A DNA stretch of 64,000 nucleotides from Fibrobacter sp. UWB11. GTDB taxonomy: Bacteria > Fibrobacterota > Fibrobacteria > Fibrobacterales > Fibrobacteraceae. The notes beneath the pieces are model-generated. The model searched no databases and was not told the origin of the DNA. It saw only the letters and a program-made list of their open reading frames with translations. The stretch covers positions 682,001 through 746,000 of the forward strand of contig NZ_FSRT01000002.1 of assembly GCF_900143015.1 (NCBI RefSeq), in the 5' to 3' direction. Every line of letters begins with the position of its first letter. Position 1 is the first letter of the stretch. Below are positions 40,725 through 50,700 of this stretch, piece by piece. Made by a program: the position numbers and the translations under genes.

Positions 40725-41453
40725 ATGACTCAAAATACAAGCAGCACGAACATCCTCATCATCGAAGATGAAATTGCCATTGCCGAAGGCCTCGTAGACC
40801 TCTGCGAGCTCAACGGTTACCGCGTCAAGCACGTTGTTGACGGCGAAAGCGGCCTTGCCGAAGCTCTTTCCGGACAGTACGGACTCGTACTTCTGGACCT
40901 CATGCTTCCGGGCATGGACGGCTTTACCGTTTGCGACAAGATCCGCGAAAAGGACAAGAGCCTCCCGATTATCATCCTTTCTGCAAAGAATTCCGATGAC
41001 GATATCATCAACGGGCTCAAGTTCGGCGCCGACGACTACATCCCGAAGCCGTTCTCCGTTCCGATGCTCCTTGCACGTATCGAAGCAGTGCTTCGCCGTA
41101 GCCGCCAGACAATGGAAAATGAAGGCAAGCTTGTAGCAGGCAACCTCCGCGTGAACTTCCGTGAATACACGGGCGTACGCGGTACAGAAGAACTTGCATT
41201 CACCCGCAAGGAAATCGAAATTCTTGAATACCTCTGGAACAACCGCGACCATGCTATTCCGCGTTCTGAACTCCTCCGCAAGGTCTGGGGTTACGAAAAT
41301 GCCGAATCCGTGGATACCCGTACAGTCGACATCCACATCACCAAGCTCCGCAAGAAGATCGAAGACGATCCGGCACATCCGAAGCTGCTCGTCACGTTCC
41401 GCGGTGAAGGTTACCAGATGCGTTCGGCACCAGAATGCGAGAAATCAGTATAA
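40725..41453 (+). CDS. OmpR/PhoB-family response regulator
   Basis: This 242-aa protein has an N-terminal receiver domain (ILIIEDEIAIAEGL; phosphoacceptor Asp58 in LVLLDLMLPGMDG; switch Lys in DDYIPKPF) and a C-terminal winged helix (ELAFTRKEIEILEYLWNN, TRTVDIHITKLRKKIEDDP). It overlaps the histidine kinase gene by 19 bases, so the two are a translationally coupled pair. The regulon cannot be deduced, but the preceding outer membrane protein is a candidate target. Confidence 0.95.
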   Translation: MTQNTSSTNILIIEDEIAIAEGLVDLCELNGYRVKHVVDGESGLAEALSGQYGLVLLDLMLPGMDGFTVCDKIREKDKSLPIIILSAKNSDDDIINGLKFGADDYIPKPFSVPMLLARIEAVLRRSRQTMENEGKLVAGNLRVNFREYTGVRGTEELAFTRKEIEILEYLWNNRDHAIPRSELLRKVWGYENAESVDTRTVDIHITKLRKKIEDDPAHPKLLVTFRGEGYQMRSAPECEKSV

Positions 41454-43354
41454 ATAAATTCTCAACATACCTCTCTAGCAAGTACAAGGCTCTTCGGAGC
41501 CTTATTCTTGCCTCTAAAGATCGTCTCATTTTTGTGGCGATTTTTATCGTTATTGCGATTCCCGTAATAATGCTTTTAAGCCATTCTTACGCACAGTTGC
41601 AAACATCTTCGCTCTTTGGTTACAAGGAACATGCGTTCTCTGTGCTCCAGAATTTGAACAAGAACATTACAGCAGACCTAGCGATTGAAGACAGGCGCTC
41701 TTACGCCGACTACCGATTCATTCGCTCCGTTCCTGTATTTGGCGGTGAAGAAATCACCATGTCCGAACTTGCGGAATTTCCGCAGAGGAGCCACTACATC
41801 GGCCTCATCGGGCATTTCCAGATTGACCCGTCCGGCAACTTGAGTACGCCTGTGCTTCCCGATGGCGTCCTTGAAAAAATCCCTATGGTCGATAGGGAAA
41901 AACGCTTGGCGATTCGTAACAAAATAAGCAAGATTCTCAACACTTCGGGATTCTCTGCAATTTCTTCAACAACAAATGTAACGCCTTCGAGCAGCGCCGA
42001 AAAGAACATCGACTCGACGCAAAAGAACGATAGCAGGCTCATCGACCAGATTTACAAGCAAGACCTCGACATTGCAAGTACACGCAAGAAAAAGAAGACC
42101 AACAAGCCCCGCGTCGAACACATTACCGAAACTGGCGATTTCGCTTTCGGTGTCGAATCTACAAAGCTTGATACAACAGGCCTCCTCGTGCGTTTGATCA
42201 ACAACGAAGCTACGCACTCCATGGAAGCAGAAATTGACTTTTTCCAGGCAATCGTCGATTCGAACTACATCATTTTCCACCGCACTGTTAGACGCGGCCC
42301 CGAAGTATTTATCCAAGGCTTTATCGTAGAAGCCCGCGCTTACCTCACGAACCTTGTCAAAAACGAAATCGAAAAATACAAGGGCGTCACAAAGGGTAAC
42401 CAGCAAGATCCGCTCGTGCTCGCATTCTTCCACAAGAACAAGGCTTTCGTGGCCTTTGGCGAACGCAACAACATCACGACGGAACTTCTCTCTGAAACGT
42501 TGCAGGCACCGCTCTCGGATATTACCTTCAAGATGTACACGACGCAACGCGCCCCCGGCGGTGAATTCGTATTCTTCATCGGATTCTTGATGCTTGCCGT
42601 GCTCGCTATCGGTTTGATTTCGATTTACCATGTGACACAGAGCCGCGTGAAACTTGCTGCCAAGCGCCAAGACTTTGTCTCTGCCATTACGCACGAACTC
42701 AAGACGCCGCTGACCGCCATCAAGATGTATGCGGAACTGCTGCAGAATTCTTGGGTCGCGAGCGAAGAAAAGAAACAGAAGTATTACGGACAAATTGCAA
42801 GCGAAGCCGACCGACTTTCACGACTCATTCAAAACGTGCTGAACCTCTCGAAGCTCGATGGAAACCGCTGGAATGTACAGCTCCGCATGGACAAGCCAAA
42901 GCAAGTCCTGGATGACTTTATCTCCACTTACAGCAAGAACGTCGAAAAGCAAGGCTTTGAACTCACCGTTTCTTCGGATACGGATGCAGACAACATCAGT
43001 CTCATGATTGACCGCGATGCCATCATGCAGATTCTGATGAACCTTGTTGATAACTCGCTCAAGTTCTCCAAGAACGCCGATTACAAGATGATCAATGTGG
43101 AACTGAGAATCAAGGGTACCGACATGTACCTCGCCGTGCGCGACTACGGTCCGGGTATTCCGCCTTCCGAAATGAAGAAGGTATTCCAGGAATTCTACAG
43201 AGTCGAAAACGAAATGACCAGACAGACAAGCGGCACGGGTATTGGTCTTTCGATGGTCAAGAAACTTTGCACGCTTTGCAATATGACCATTGAATTGGAA
43301 AATGCAAATCCCGGCCTCCGTACAAAAATACACTTCCCGAGCTTGTCGATTTAA
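41435..43354 (+). CDS. Membrane sensor histidine kinase
   Basis: This 639-aa kinase has a first membrane helix near residues 28-50 (LIFVAIFIVIAIPVIMLL), a large sensor region of about 320 residues, and a second helix near 376-398 (FIGFLMLAVLAIGLISIY). The HisKA motif AITHELKTPLTAIKM has the phosphoacceptor His near residue 420. The ATP-binding domain shows LMNLVDNSLKFSKN, RDYGPGIPPSEM and GTGIGLSMVKKL. The sensor region is basic and Ser/Thr-rich in its middle and has no family I recognise. The start is inside the response regulator gene. Confidence 0.93.
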   Translation: MREISINKFSTYLSSKYKALRSLILASKDRLIFVAIFIVIAIPVIMLLSHSYAQLQTSSLFGYKEHAFSVLQNLNKNITADLAIEDRRSYADYRFIRSVPVFGGEEITMSELAEFPQRSHYIGLIGHFQIDPSGNLSTPVLPDGVLEKIPMVDREKRLAIRNKISKILNTSGFSAISSTTNVTPSSSAEKNIDSTQKNDSRLIDQIYKQDLDIASTRKKKKTNKPRVEHITETGDFAFGVESTKLDTTGLLVRLINNEATHSMEAEIDFFQAIVDSNYIIFHRTVRRGPEVFIQGFIVEARAYLTNLVKNEIEKYKGVTKGNQQDPLVLAFFHKNKAFVAFGERNNITTELLSETLQAPLSDITFKMYTTQRAPGGEFVFFIGFLMLAVLAIGLISIYHVTQSRVKLAAKRQDFVSAITHELKTPLTAIKMYAELLQNSWVASEEKKQKYYGQIASEADRLSRLIQNVLNLSKLDGNRWNVQLRMDKPKQVLDDFISTYSKNVEKQGFELTVSSDTDADNISLMIDRDAIMQILMNLVDNSLKFSKNADYKMINVELRIKGTDMYLAVRDYGPGIPPSEMKKVFQEFYRVENEMTRQTSGTGIGLSMVKKLCTLCNMTIELENANPGLRTKIHFPSLSI

Positions 43355-43509
43355 TAGAGTTACTAGTTACTAGAATAGTTAAGATGTACTAGAGATTTTC
43401 AGAACATTCTAGTAGCTTTAATAACATCAACTCGCTTTTTTTCGTTTACTATATTTTTTGATGTATTCCGTTCACAAGGCGGAAACTCTAAAATTCAAAG
43501 AGGCGCGGT

Positions 43510-44847
43510 ATGACTCAGGACGATATCATTAAGAATCCGTCGGATTATGATCTTTCCATTGAAACCGTTGGCAAGGGCACGCTCAAGTCCCCGATGAACG
43601 GCGTTCCTTTCGTTTCGGAAAACGACAAGGTCAGCCTTACCACTGACGTCAATCTCATCTCTGAATACTTGACGAAGGGTATCCCGGTACCGTCCCTCGA
43701 AGTGGCCGGCCCCCGACAGACAATTTTCCACGACCCCGCTTGGACGCGCGCAGGTATCGTCACTTGCGGCGGCCTCTGCCCCGGCCTTAACAACGTCATC
43801 AAGGGCCTTGTACAGGTGCTCTGGTTCGACTATGGCGTAAGGAACATTTTCGGCATCCCGTACGGCTACCGTGGCCTGAACCCGAATTACGGTTACTCCC
43901 CCATTGTGCTTGACCCGGACGTGGTCGATGCCATCCAGGAAGACGGCGGTACGATTCTCGGTAGCTCCCGCGGCATGCAGGACCCAGCTATCATGGTCGA
44001 TACGCTTATGCGCTTAAACATCAACGTGTTGTTCTGCATCGGCGGCGACGGAACGCTCCGCGGCGCACACGCCATTGCAGAAGAAGTCAAGAAGCGTAAG
44101 CAGCCCATCTCGATTATCGGCATCCCGAAGACAATTGACAACGACTTGAACTTGATCGACAGGACGTTCGGTTTTGAAACCGCCGTGCTCAGCGCGACCG
44201 ACGTAATTACTAGCGCCCATATAGAAGCAAACGGCGCGTTCAACGGCCTTGGCCTCGTGAAACTCATGGGCCGTGACTCCGGCTTTATCGCAGCGTATGC
44301 ATCGCTTGCAACAACGGTCGTAAACATCTGCCTTGTCCCCGAAGTTCCCTTTACGCTGGACGGGCTTTTCAAGGCGCTCGAAAGCCGTTACGCCAGCGGC
44401 AAGACTCACGCCGTCATCGCCGTCGCCGAAGGCGCCGGACAAGAACTTTTCAAGAACCAGGAAGAACGCAGGGACGCTAGCGGCAATATCCTGAAGAACG
44501 ATATCGGTGAATTCCTGACCCACAAGATTAAGGAACATTTCGATAGCGTCGGCAAGGAAATCAACATCAAGTACTTTGACCCGAGCTACACGGTGCGTAG
44601 CATCCCCGCCAAGGGCACAGACGCCATTTTCTGCTTCCAGCTCGCAGAAAACGCAGTACATGCAGGCATGGCAGGCAAGACGGACATGGTCGTTGGCAGC
44701 ATGAACAACGTATTTTCGCACGTGCCTATAGAATACGCCGTCAGCGAACGCAAGAAAATCAACCCCAATGGCCCCCTGTGGCATGCCGTTCTCGGTATCA
44801 CACGCCAGCAGGACTATTTCTCCGGCAAGGGCAAACGCAGCAAGTAA
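43510..44847 (+). CDS. 6-phosphofructokinase of the group II (TP0108-like) type
   Basis: This 445-aa glycolytic enzyme phosphorylates fructose 6-phosphate. Signature segments are VTCGGLCPGLNNVIKGL, GIPYGYRGL, FCIGGDGTLRGAH, GIPKTIDNDLNLIDRTFGFE and KLMGRDSGFIAAYAS. In the phosphoryl-donor site it carries Gly in GGDG and Lys in PKTIDND; PPi enzymes have Asp at the first position. That Gly/Lys pair is found in ATP-using relatives of this long clade, so ATP use is predicted, not proven. The gene has no close partner. Confidence 0.9.
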   Translation: MTQDDIIKNPSDYDLSIETVGKGTLKSPMNGVPFVSENDKVSLTTDVNLISEYLTKGIPVPSLEVAGPRQTIFHDPAWTRAGIVTCGGLCPGLNNVIKGLVQVLWFDYGVRNIFGIPYGYRGLNPNYGYSPIVLDPDVVDAIQEDGGTILGSSRGMQDPAIMVDTLMRLNINVLFCIGGDGTLRGAHAIAEEVKKRKQPISIIGIPKTIDNDLNLIDRTFGFETAVLSATDVITSAHIEANGAFNGLGLVKLMGRDSGFIAAYASLATTVVNICLVPEVPFTLDGLFKALESRYASGKTHAVIAVAEGAGQELFKNQEERRDASGNILKNDIGEFLTHKIKEHFDSVGKEINIKYFDPSYTVRSIPAKGTDAIFCFQLAENAVHAGMAGKTDMVVGSMNNVFSHVPIEYAVSERKKINPNGPLWHAVLGITRQQDYFSGKGKRSK

Positions 44848-44868
44848 TCCTTTAATTATTTTATCACC

Positions 44869-45012
44869 ATGCTCAAAAAAGAAGAAAAAATCATCATCCG
44901 CACAGCCTTAATGGAATACCGTAATCTTTTGTTCAAGACATTCCACGGCACTGACGAAGAAAAAACTCGCATTGCCACGGTGAACAAGTTATTGCAGAAC
45001 TGGAAAGTCTAA
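44869..45012 (+). CDS. Small basic protein (47 aa), unknown function
   Basis: The frame starts MLKKEEKIIIRTALMEYRNL and ends NKLLQNWKV, a predicted mostly helical, charged peptide. It fills the 170-base gap after the phosphofructokinase gene and stops 8 bases before the next ATG. No clear ribosome site precedes it. Spacing supports an operon member, but the coding call rests on position and composition only. Confidence 0.45.
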   Translation: MLKKEEKIIIRTALMEYRNLLFKTFHGTDEEKTRIATVNKLLQNWKV

Positions 45013-45020
45013 GCGTATTC

Positions 45021-45860
45021 ATGAGAATTACGCGGAACATTATTTTTGCATTGCTACTTGCGATTTGTTTCGCAAGTGCAAACGAGTATTTGCACATAGC
45101 GGATTCCTGCTATGCAGCACGTGCTCTGCGCGCCAATGGCGATAAAGCCGACGCCAAGAATGCAAAATTGATGAAGGAGAATTACCGCAAGGCGATGGAA
45201 GATTCCACCGTTCTGGAGGCCGCGACCGAAGGCTATGTGAAGACGTTGTACTTCTGCTTCAGATTCGTGCAATTCGACGAAAAGAAGCGCCAACTCCATT
45301 TGGACACGCTGATGGATGCAAGCAAGAGCGCCTACGAGAAATTCCCTAAGAACAAAGAAATTGCACACGTCTACGCCTCTACACTCTCGATGTGGGGCTC
45401 CGAACGCAACGTATTTTCGTCAATCAAGGAAGGCATCGCAGGGAAAGTACGCGATGTCGCCACCAAGGCCGAAGACTGGCAGATTCTTGGGCGCGCGCAC
45501 TTTGTACTGCCCTACGTGCCGCTGATTCTTTCATGGCCCGATGAAAAGCTTGCAGACAAATACTTGACAATGGCGCTTGAAAAGAACCGCAAGGATATTT
45601 ACAACTATTACTTCCTTGCCGACTTGCGCTACGACCAGGACCGCTTTGATGACGCTGTGGAACTGATTGTGCAAGGCCTTGATGCAGGCGTGCGCCCCGG
45701 TTACATTCTTGAAGACAAGCGCGCCCGCTGGCATTTAAAAGAGCTGTGGAAAAAGATTGACTACAAACATAAGGACAAACTTTCGCCAAAGCATCTTGAA
45801 GATGGCGAAAACATCCGAAAAGCAATCGAAGCGCTGAGAGCGAAGAACAGGAAGAAATAA
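45021..45860 (+). CDS. Exported TPR-like protein, unknown function
   Basis: This 279-aa protein has a signal peptide (NIIFALLLAICFASA, cleavage near residue 20) and a helical body: YRKAMEDSTVLEAATEGYVK, YEKFPKNKEIAHVYASTLSM, LADKYLTMALEKNRKDIYNY and YFLADLRYDQDRFDDAVELI. The last two look like a TPR pair. It resembles TPR proteins of the periplasm, including TatT-type ones, but the match is loose. It ends before a strong terminator. Confidence 0.6.
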   Translation: MRITRNIIFALLLAICFASANEYLHIADSCYAARALRANGDKADAKNAKLMKENYRKAMEDSTVLEAATEGYVKTLYFCFRFVQFDEKKRQLHLDTLMDASKSAYEKFPKNKEIAHVYASTLSMWGSERNVFSSIKEGIAGKVRDVATKAEDWQILGRAHFVLPYVPLILSWPDEKLADKYLTMALEKNRKDIYNYYFLADLRYDQDRFDDAVELIVQGLDAGVRPGYILEDKRARWHLKELWKKIDYKHKDKLSPKHLEDGENIRKAIEALRAKNRKK

Positions 45861-45872
45861 TTTCTTATAAAC

Positions 45873-45903
45873 AAAAAAACGGACTTTAAAAGTCCGTTTT
45901 TTT
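45873..45903 (+). terminator. Rho-independent terminator
   Basis: AACGGACTTT pairs with AAAGTCCGTT around a few A/T bases and is followed by seven T residues. A tract of A precedes it, so it may also work on the other strand. It ends the transcript of the TPR-like gene. Confidence 0.9.
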
Positions 45904-45908
45904 GTAAT

Positions 45909-45940
45909 GGCGACCCCGGCACAGAGGCCGGGGTGACAAA
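45909..45940 (+). repeat. Dispersed hairpin element (copy D)
   Basis: ACCCCGGC and GCCGGGGT pair around ACAGAG, followed by GACAAA. It sits directly after the terminator. It is almost the same as copy C at 23026 and the reverse complement of copy B at 18535. Confidence 0.6.
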
Positions 45941-45949
45941 TGCAAAGCA

Positions 45950-45993
45950 CGAACGGTCTTCCGTGAGCAACAAGCGCCTCGTATTAACGAGGC
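45950..45993 (+). repeat. 44-bp direct repeat, copy 1
   Basis: This 44-base unit (from CGAACGGTCTTCCGTGAGC to CGTATTAACGAGGC) occurs again, identical, at 46043. The unit contains CAACAAGCGCCTCG-TATTAA-CGAGGC. In this copy only the inner six stem bases pair, because the outer part is replaced by ATGGTGGCG. Confidence 0.85.
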
Positions 45994-46042
45994 ATGGTGG
46001 CGAGAGTGAGGCGAAGTCGGAGGCTCCGCCTTACAATAGAGC

Positions 46043-46094
46043 CGAACGGTCTTCCGTGAGCAACAAGCGCCTCGTATTAACGAGGCGCTTGTTG
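46043..46094 (+). repeat. 44-bp direct repeat, copy 2, with perfect 14-bp palindrome
   Basis: The same 44 bases as copy 1, extended by GCTTGTTG, so that CAACAAGCGCCTCG and CGAGGCGCTTGTTG form a perfect 14-bp stem with a 6-base TATTAA loop (46061-46094). The two copies start 93 bases apart. It lies 52 bases past the end of the convergent pta gene and has no T-run. Confidence 0.85.
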
Positions 46095-46146
46095 CGAGAG
46101 CGAGCGCTGCTCACATATTTCTACATGAATCTAAGCGCGAGCGGTC

Positions 46147-47550
46147 TTATTTCTGAGCCTGAACAGCGGTGAGAGCGATCGTGTAGACGATGTCTTCGAC
46201 GAGGGCGCCGCGGGAAAGGTCGTTCACCGGCTTGGCGAGACCCTGGAGCATCGGGCCGATAGCGATCGTGCCATGGGCAGAGCGCTGTACAGCCTTGTAG
46301 CCGATGTTACCGGCAGAGAGGTCCGGGAACACGAACACGGTAGCCTTGCCAGCGACCGGGCTATTCGGGGCCTTGAGGGCACCAACACTCGGAACGGTAG
46401 CAGCATCGTACTGGAGCGGGCCATCGACGAGCATTTCCGGGCGGGCAGCCTTTGCAGCAGCAGTAGCAGCCACGACGAGGTCAGCATCCGGACCCTTGCC
46501 GGAATTGATGGTGCTGTAAGAAAGCATGGCAACGCGGCTCGGAAGGCCGAAAGCCTTTGCAGTGTCATCGCACTGGAGAGCGATATCGGCAAGTTCTTCG
46601 GCGAGCGGGTTCAGGTTGATAGCGCAGTCACCGTAAATGTATGTCTTGTCCTTCATGCACATGAAGAACACGGAGCTCACGGACTTCACGCCCGGAGCGG
46701 TACGGATAATCTGGAGAGCCGGGCGGAGCGTATCTGCCGTAGAATGGATGGCGCCAGAAACGAGGCCGTCCACTTCACCGAACTTAAGCATCATCGTGGC
46801 AAGCATTACGTTGTCCTTAAGAGCGGCACGTGCGGATTCCGGAGTCATGCCCTTTGCCTTGCGGAGTTCCACGAGAGTCGGCACGTACTTTTCGGCAAGT
46901 TCGGCACTCGGTTCGATGATTTCGATATTAGCCGGGAGTTTCACGCCTACAGACTTTGCTGTAGCTTCGATTTCGGCTTTCGAGCCAATAAGGACCGGCA
47001 CAGCGATGTTACGTTCGACAGCGAGGCATGCAGCCTGCACGGTACGCGGTTCGGAACCTTCCGGGAGTACAATGCGCTTCACGCACTTGGAAGCCTTAGA
47101 GAGGAGGCTTGCGCGGAACATGGCCTGGCTAACGCGGCGTTCGGCAGCCGGAGCACCAAGGTCACCAGCGAGGCACTTTTCGCAACGGAGCAAGCGCTTC
47201 GGGCAGAAAAGTTCTGCATCTTCGCCATCGGCAAAAATCTTTGCATCTAGAGCAGAAGCAAGATCATCGTTATACTTGTGAGCAATGACATCGTTCATGC
47301 CCGTTGCACCTTCGACGACAACTGCGTCGACATCATCAAAATCCTGAGCAAGGAAATCAGCGCAAATCTTTTCCATAAGAACAGCAGACTTGCCTGCCTT
47401 GATTTCTTCCACGCTATCAGCGGCATTGATAACACTGAGCGGCTTGTAGACAGCGGCGATGAGGCCGGTCTTCGTTACAGCGTCGACAATTTCCTGGACT
47501 TTGGCTTCCATCTTGGAGGCAGCCGTGGCAACTAGGTAAACACGATTCAT
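46147..47550 (-). CDS. pta: Phosphate acetyltransferase
   Basis: This 467-aa enzyme interconverts acetyl-CoA and acetyl phosphate in the acetate pathway, a main fermentation route in Fibrobacter. The C-terminal catalytic domain (about 140-467) begins [20 protein letters not shown] and shows [40 protein letters not shown] and [20 protein letters not shown]. The N-terminal domain is a shortened BioD/DRTGG-like part ([20 protein letters not shown]), so the protein is much shorter than E. coli Pta (714 aa). The ATG follows GGAG by six bases. ackA is not adjacent in this window. Confidence 0.95.
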   Translation of the reverse strand: MNRVYLVATAASKMEAKVQEIVDAVTKTGLIAAVYKPLSVINAADSVEEIKAGKSAVLMEKICADFLAQDFDDVDAVVVEGATGMNDVIAHKYNDDLASALDAKIFADGEDAELFCPKRLLRCEKCLAGDLGAPAAERRVSQAMFRASLLSKASKCVKRIVLPEGSEPRTVQAACLAVERNIAVPVLIGSKAEIEATAKSVGVKLPANIEIIEPSAELAEKYVPTLVELRKAKGMTPESARAALKDNVMLATMMLKFGEVDGLVSGAIHSTADTLRPALQIIRTAPGVKSVSSVFFMCMKDKTYIYGDCAINLNPLAEELADIALQCDDTAKAFGLPSRVAMLSYSTINSGKGPDADLVVAATAAAKAARPEMLVDGPLQYDAATVPSVGALKAPNSPVAGKATVFVFPDLSAGNIGYKAVQRSAHGTIAIGPMLQGLAKPVNDLSRGALVEDIVYTIALTAVQAQK

Positions 47551-47793
47551 TTTTTTCTCCATTTTGAATTTACAAGTGTAAAAGTAGGATTTTAGACCCA
47601 ATCTAGCACCCTTTTTATGAAAAAAACTTCATAATAAAACCTCGAATAGAAACTTTCATTTTTATTACGCAAAAACCGACTGCTTTTATATCCTTTAACC
47701 CTAGACCACAATACTTTATTACTATTTTTTACGCAAAGTGTATGGGAAAAAACTGTGGAATAGGAGGGGGGACTTAAATATTAGGAGTCACGG

Positions 47794-50700
47794 ATGAGGA
47801 TCAGTGGGCTAATTTCCAGGAGTTTGGTGTGTTTGGCGGTATTCTGTGCCTGTGCGCTTGCGCAGACGGTTGCAGTTGCACACATCATTTACGACGGCAA
47901 TGTCTTATACTATGCCGACAACGAAAGCAATTTCGTGTACAAATCCCTTGAAAAGGGCGACGACGGCACGTTTACCATCGAATTCACCGACGAACGCCTG
48001 GCAAACGGCAAAAAAGACGTCCGCCACCTGCAATTCGGGGTAGGCTGTAACGGCAGCACATGCCATACAGACTTAAGTCCCGACAACAAGCCTCTCCTTG
48101 GACAACTATTCCCCCAGTACAGGGAAAACTCCATCCAGGACGGAAAATACATTTACAACAAGATGGAAATCTGGATTGTCATCAACGATGACAAAACGTT
48201 GACGATTTCCGACACTAAACCGGTGGTCGCGGTCAAGCCTAAGAAACACATCCGCTTTTTGACCCCGTGGACCAACACCAATGCCATCATGTTCCTGAAC
48301 GGCATGGAAAACTACATGAGCGCAGTGGGTTCCCCGTATTGCGGTTGGTTCGAAAGCAAGGTTACAAAACCTGCCGACAGCGCATGGGTCTACTTCAAGC
48401 AGACCATCGGTACAACATACGTTGGAGCCGATGGCGCCATCGATAGCGACTCTGCCCTCGTCCCTCTATTGCTCGATTCCGCTCTCGCTGTTAGTGACAC
48501 GATCTGGGTTGTCGCCTACCAGTACGGCGCACCTGAAGTCCATGTCCAATATCCGGGCGTTCTTGGCGAATGCCTCCCGAAAATCCTCCCCGTGATGATG
48601 TTCGACTGGTACGATGGTTCCGTGAATTCCGATGGTTCAAAGGACGGGCTCTACAACCACAAGTCCGGTGCAGGCCGCACAGGCTTTGACATGCGTGGCA
48701 TGCCCATGTATGGTACCGGCACAAGCGAAGACTTTGGTCAAGGCGGTTGCGAAGGTTCCCCGATGACAGGCATGGTCGAAAAGCAACTCGGCATCAACGG
48801 CGTCCCTGTGATGGCAAAGAACTTCCCCAGCGGCTGCAAGAATTCCTCGCACCTCAACAACTGGTTTCTCCCCGAAGTTATCTACAATGACGGTGTGAAC
48901 GCTTATACAAACGTCACATGCCGTGACCTTGAACTCACGCTCACGGATGACGGTTTCTGGCTTGGTCAAAAGGATGACGAAAGTCCCGAACACGGTCTTT
49001 TCTTGCTCGACGATTTCCGCTGGCTCGATGCAGCACAGACAATTGAAAACCCGTATTACGATTCTATCAGCGGCGGAAACGATGTTCCGGGCCATCACAA
49101 CTATGGCTTTGCGATGAAGATCCAAGCGGAATTCGTTTATGTGAAAGGCCAATACTTTGAATTCAATGGCGACGATGACGTGTGGGTGTTCATCAACAAC
49201 AAACTCGTTGTCGATATTGGCGGACAACATAGAAAAGTCAAGAAATCCGTTAACTTGGACGACCTCGGACTTACGCCGGGCGAAACCTATCCGTTCCACA
49301 TTTTCTATGCCGAACGCAAGCGCACCCAGTCCAACTTCATGATGCGTACATCCATCGACTTGAAGGTCGAATCCAGCATGTTCCTCACGAACCTTTCTAC
49401 GGATACGACGCTCATCAAGAAAGAAGTATGGCAGAACATCCGCGAAAAGACGCTCGCGTGCGACTTCTCCGCAAACTCGGAACAAAAACGTACGGAACGC
49501 GGCCCGTCTAACTTTACGTTGTTCGGAAAGAGCCTCCCGATGACGGGCGTTGCCTTAGGCAAGCTCGATACCGCATACTACGGTGGCATCACGATTACAA
49601 ACGATTACACGATGCTCACCATCAACACGACGACAATTTCCCGCATGCAGACTCTTCCGCCGGGAACCTACTACGTCCGTGTATCGCTCAAGAACAACCC
49701 GAACGAATTCAAGGACGTTTACTTCACGATTCCGCCCACGGAACTTCCGAACCTCGCATTTGCTGATATCATCGACTCCAACTACTGCTTTATTGCCGAC
49801 ATCGTAAATCAAGACACGCTCTGCCTCGACAAGTACTGGAAACCGCTCGGAAACGAAGTCAGCCGCGACATCAGCAGCGACACGCTCCCCATCAACATGA
49901 ACAAGAACGAAAAACTTTGGGCAGGCCGTATCTACCCCGTCAATGTTTCTTACGTTGAAGAATGGGCCCACAGCTACAGCGGTATGACTGTTCAAGTTTC
50001 GACAAGCGATCCGAAACTCATCGCCTGCGATTCAGTCGGTTCTCCGCTCCCGAATAACGAATTTGTACTTATCGAAGGCAAGAATACATTCTATGTGAAA
50101 GCGATAGGAGCCGTTATCAACGGAACTCTTACGATTTCTTCGACAGTCGCAAAGAACAAGAGCGTCAACTGGACAAACATCAACATCGCAGAACCGCCGG
50201 TCCCGCAAATCGAAACCGCATACATCTACGATAGAAACGGTGATGGTCGCGGCGACAGCGTCTGGATCAGCTTCAACAAGCCGCTTGGCGGCAACAGCGT
50301 GCTCAACGCCATCTCGTTCACGTTCGGACTAACGCATTACGAAACCGCAAGCATCAACTATGCCGAAGGCGCCCGCGAGCTTTCGCTCACCGCCGAAGGC
50401 GATGGATTTGGCCCTGCCATATCCACGGGCGGCGCACTTGAACCTTACGCCGGAAAAATCACTGCACTTTACACGTACACGAATCCTGAAGACCATACCA
50501 TCTCGAACTTCTCTGTAGACGGAGCCCTCAACGATGCCATCGGCCCCATCATTATGGCCGCCGAAATCTCGTACACCGATGACGGAAAGACGACGCTTAC
50601 ACTGACCTTCAGCGAAGGCATTGTCGCTGCAACAGCTAGCTCCAGCTTGTTCGGCTACCGCAGCTACGGCAGCGGCACGCTTTCAACGATTGTTCAAGAA

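Noticed and set aside
45950-46086. Possible CRISPR array
   Set aside because: Only two copies, separated by 49 bases, one extended as a palindrome, and no cas genes are present. This fits a duplicated repeat element better.
45933-46172. 79-aa frame over the 44-bp repeats
   Set aside because: The frame exists because both repeat copies happen to be in phase; it covers palindromic non-coding elements and overlaps the pta end, with no ribosome site.
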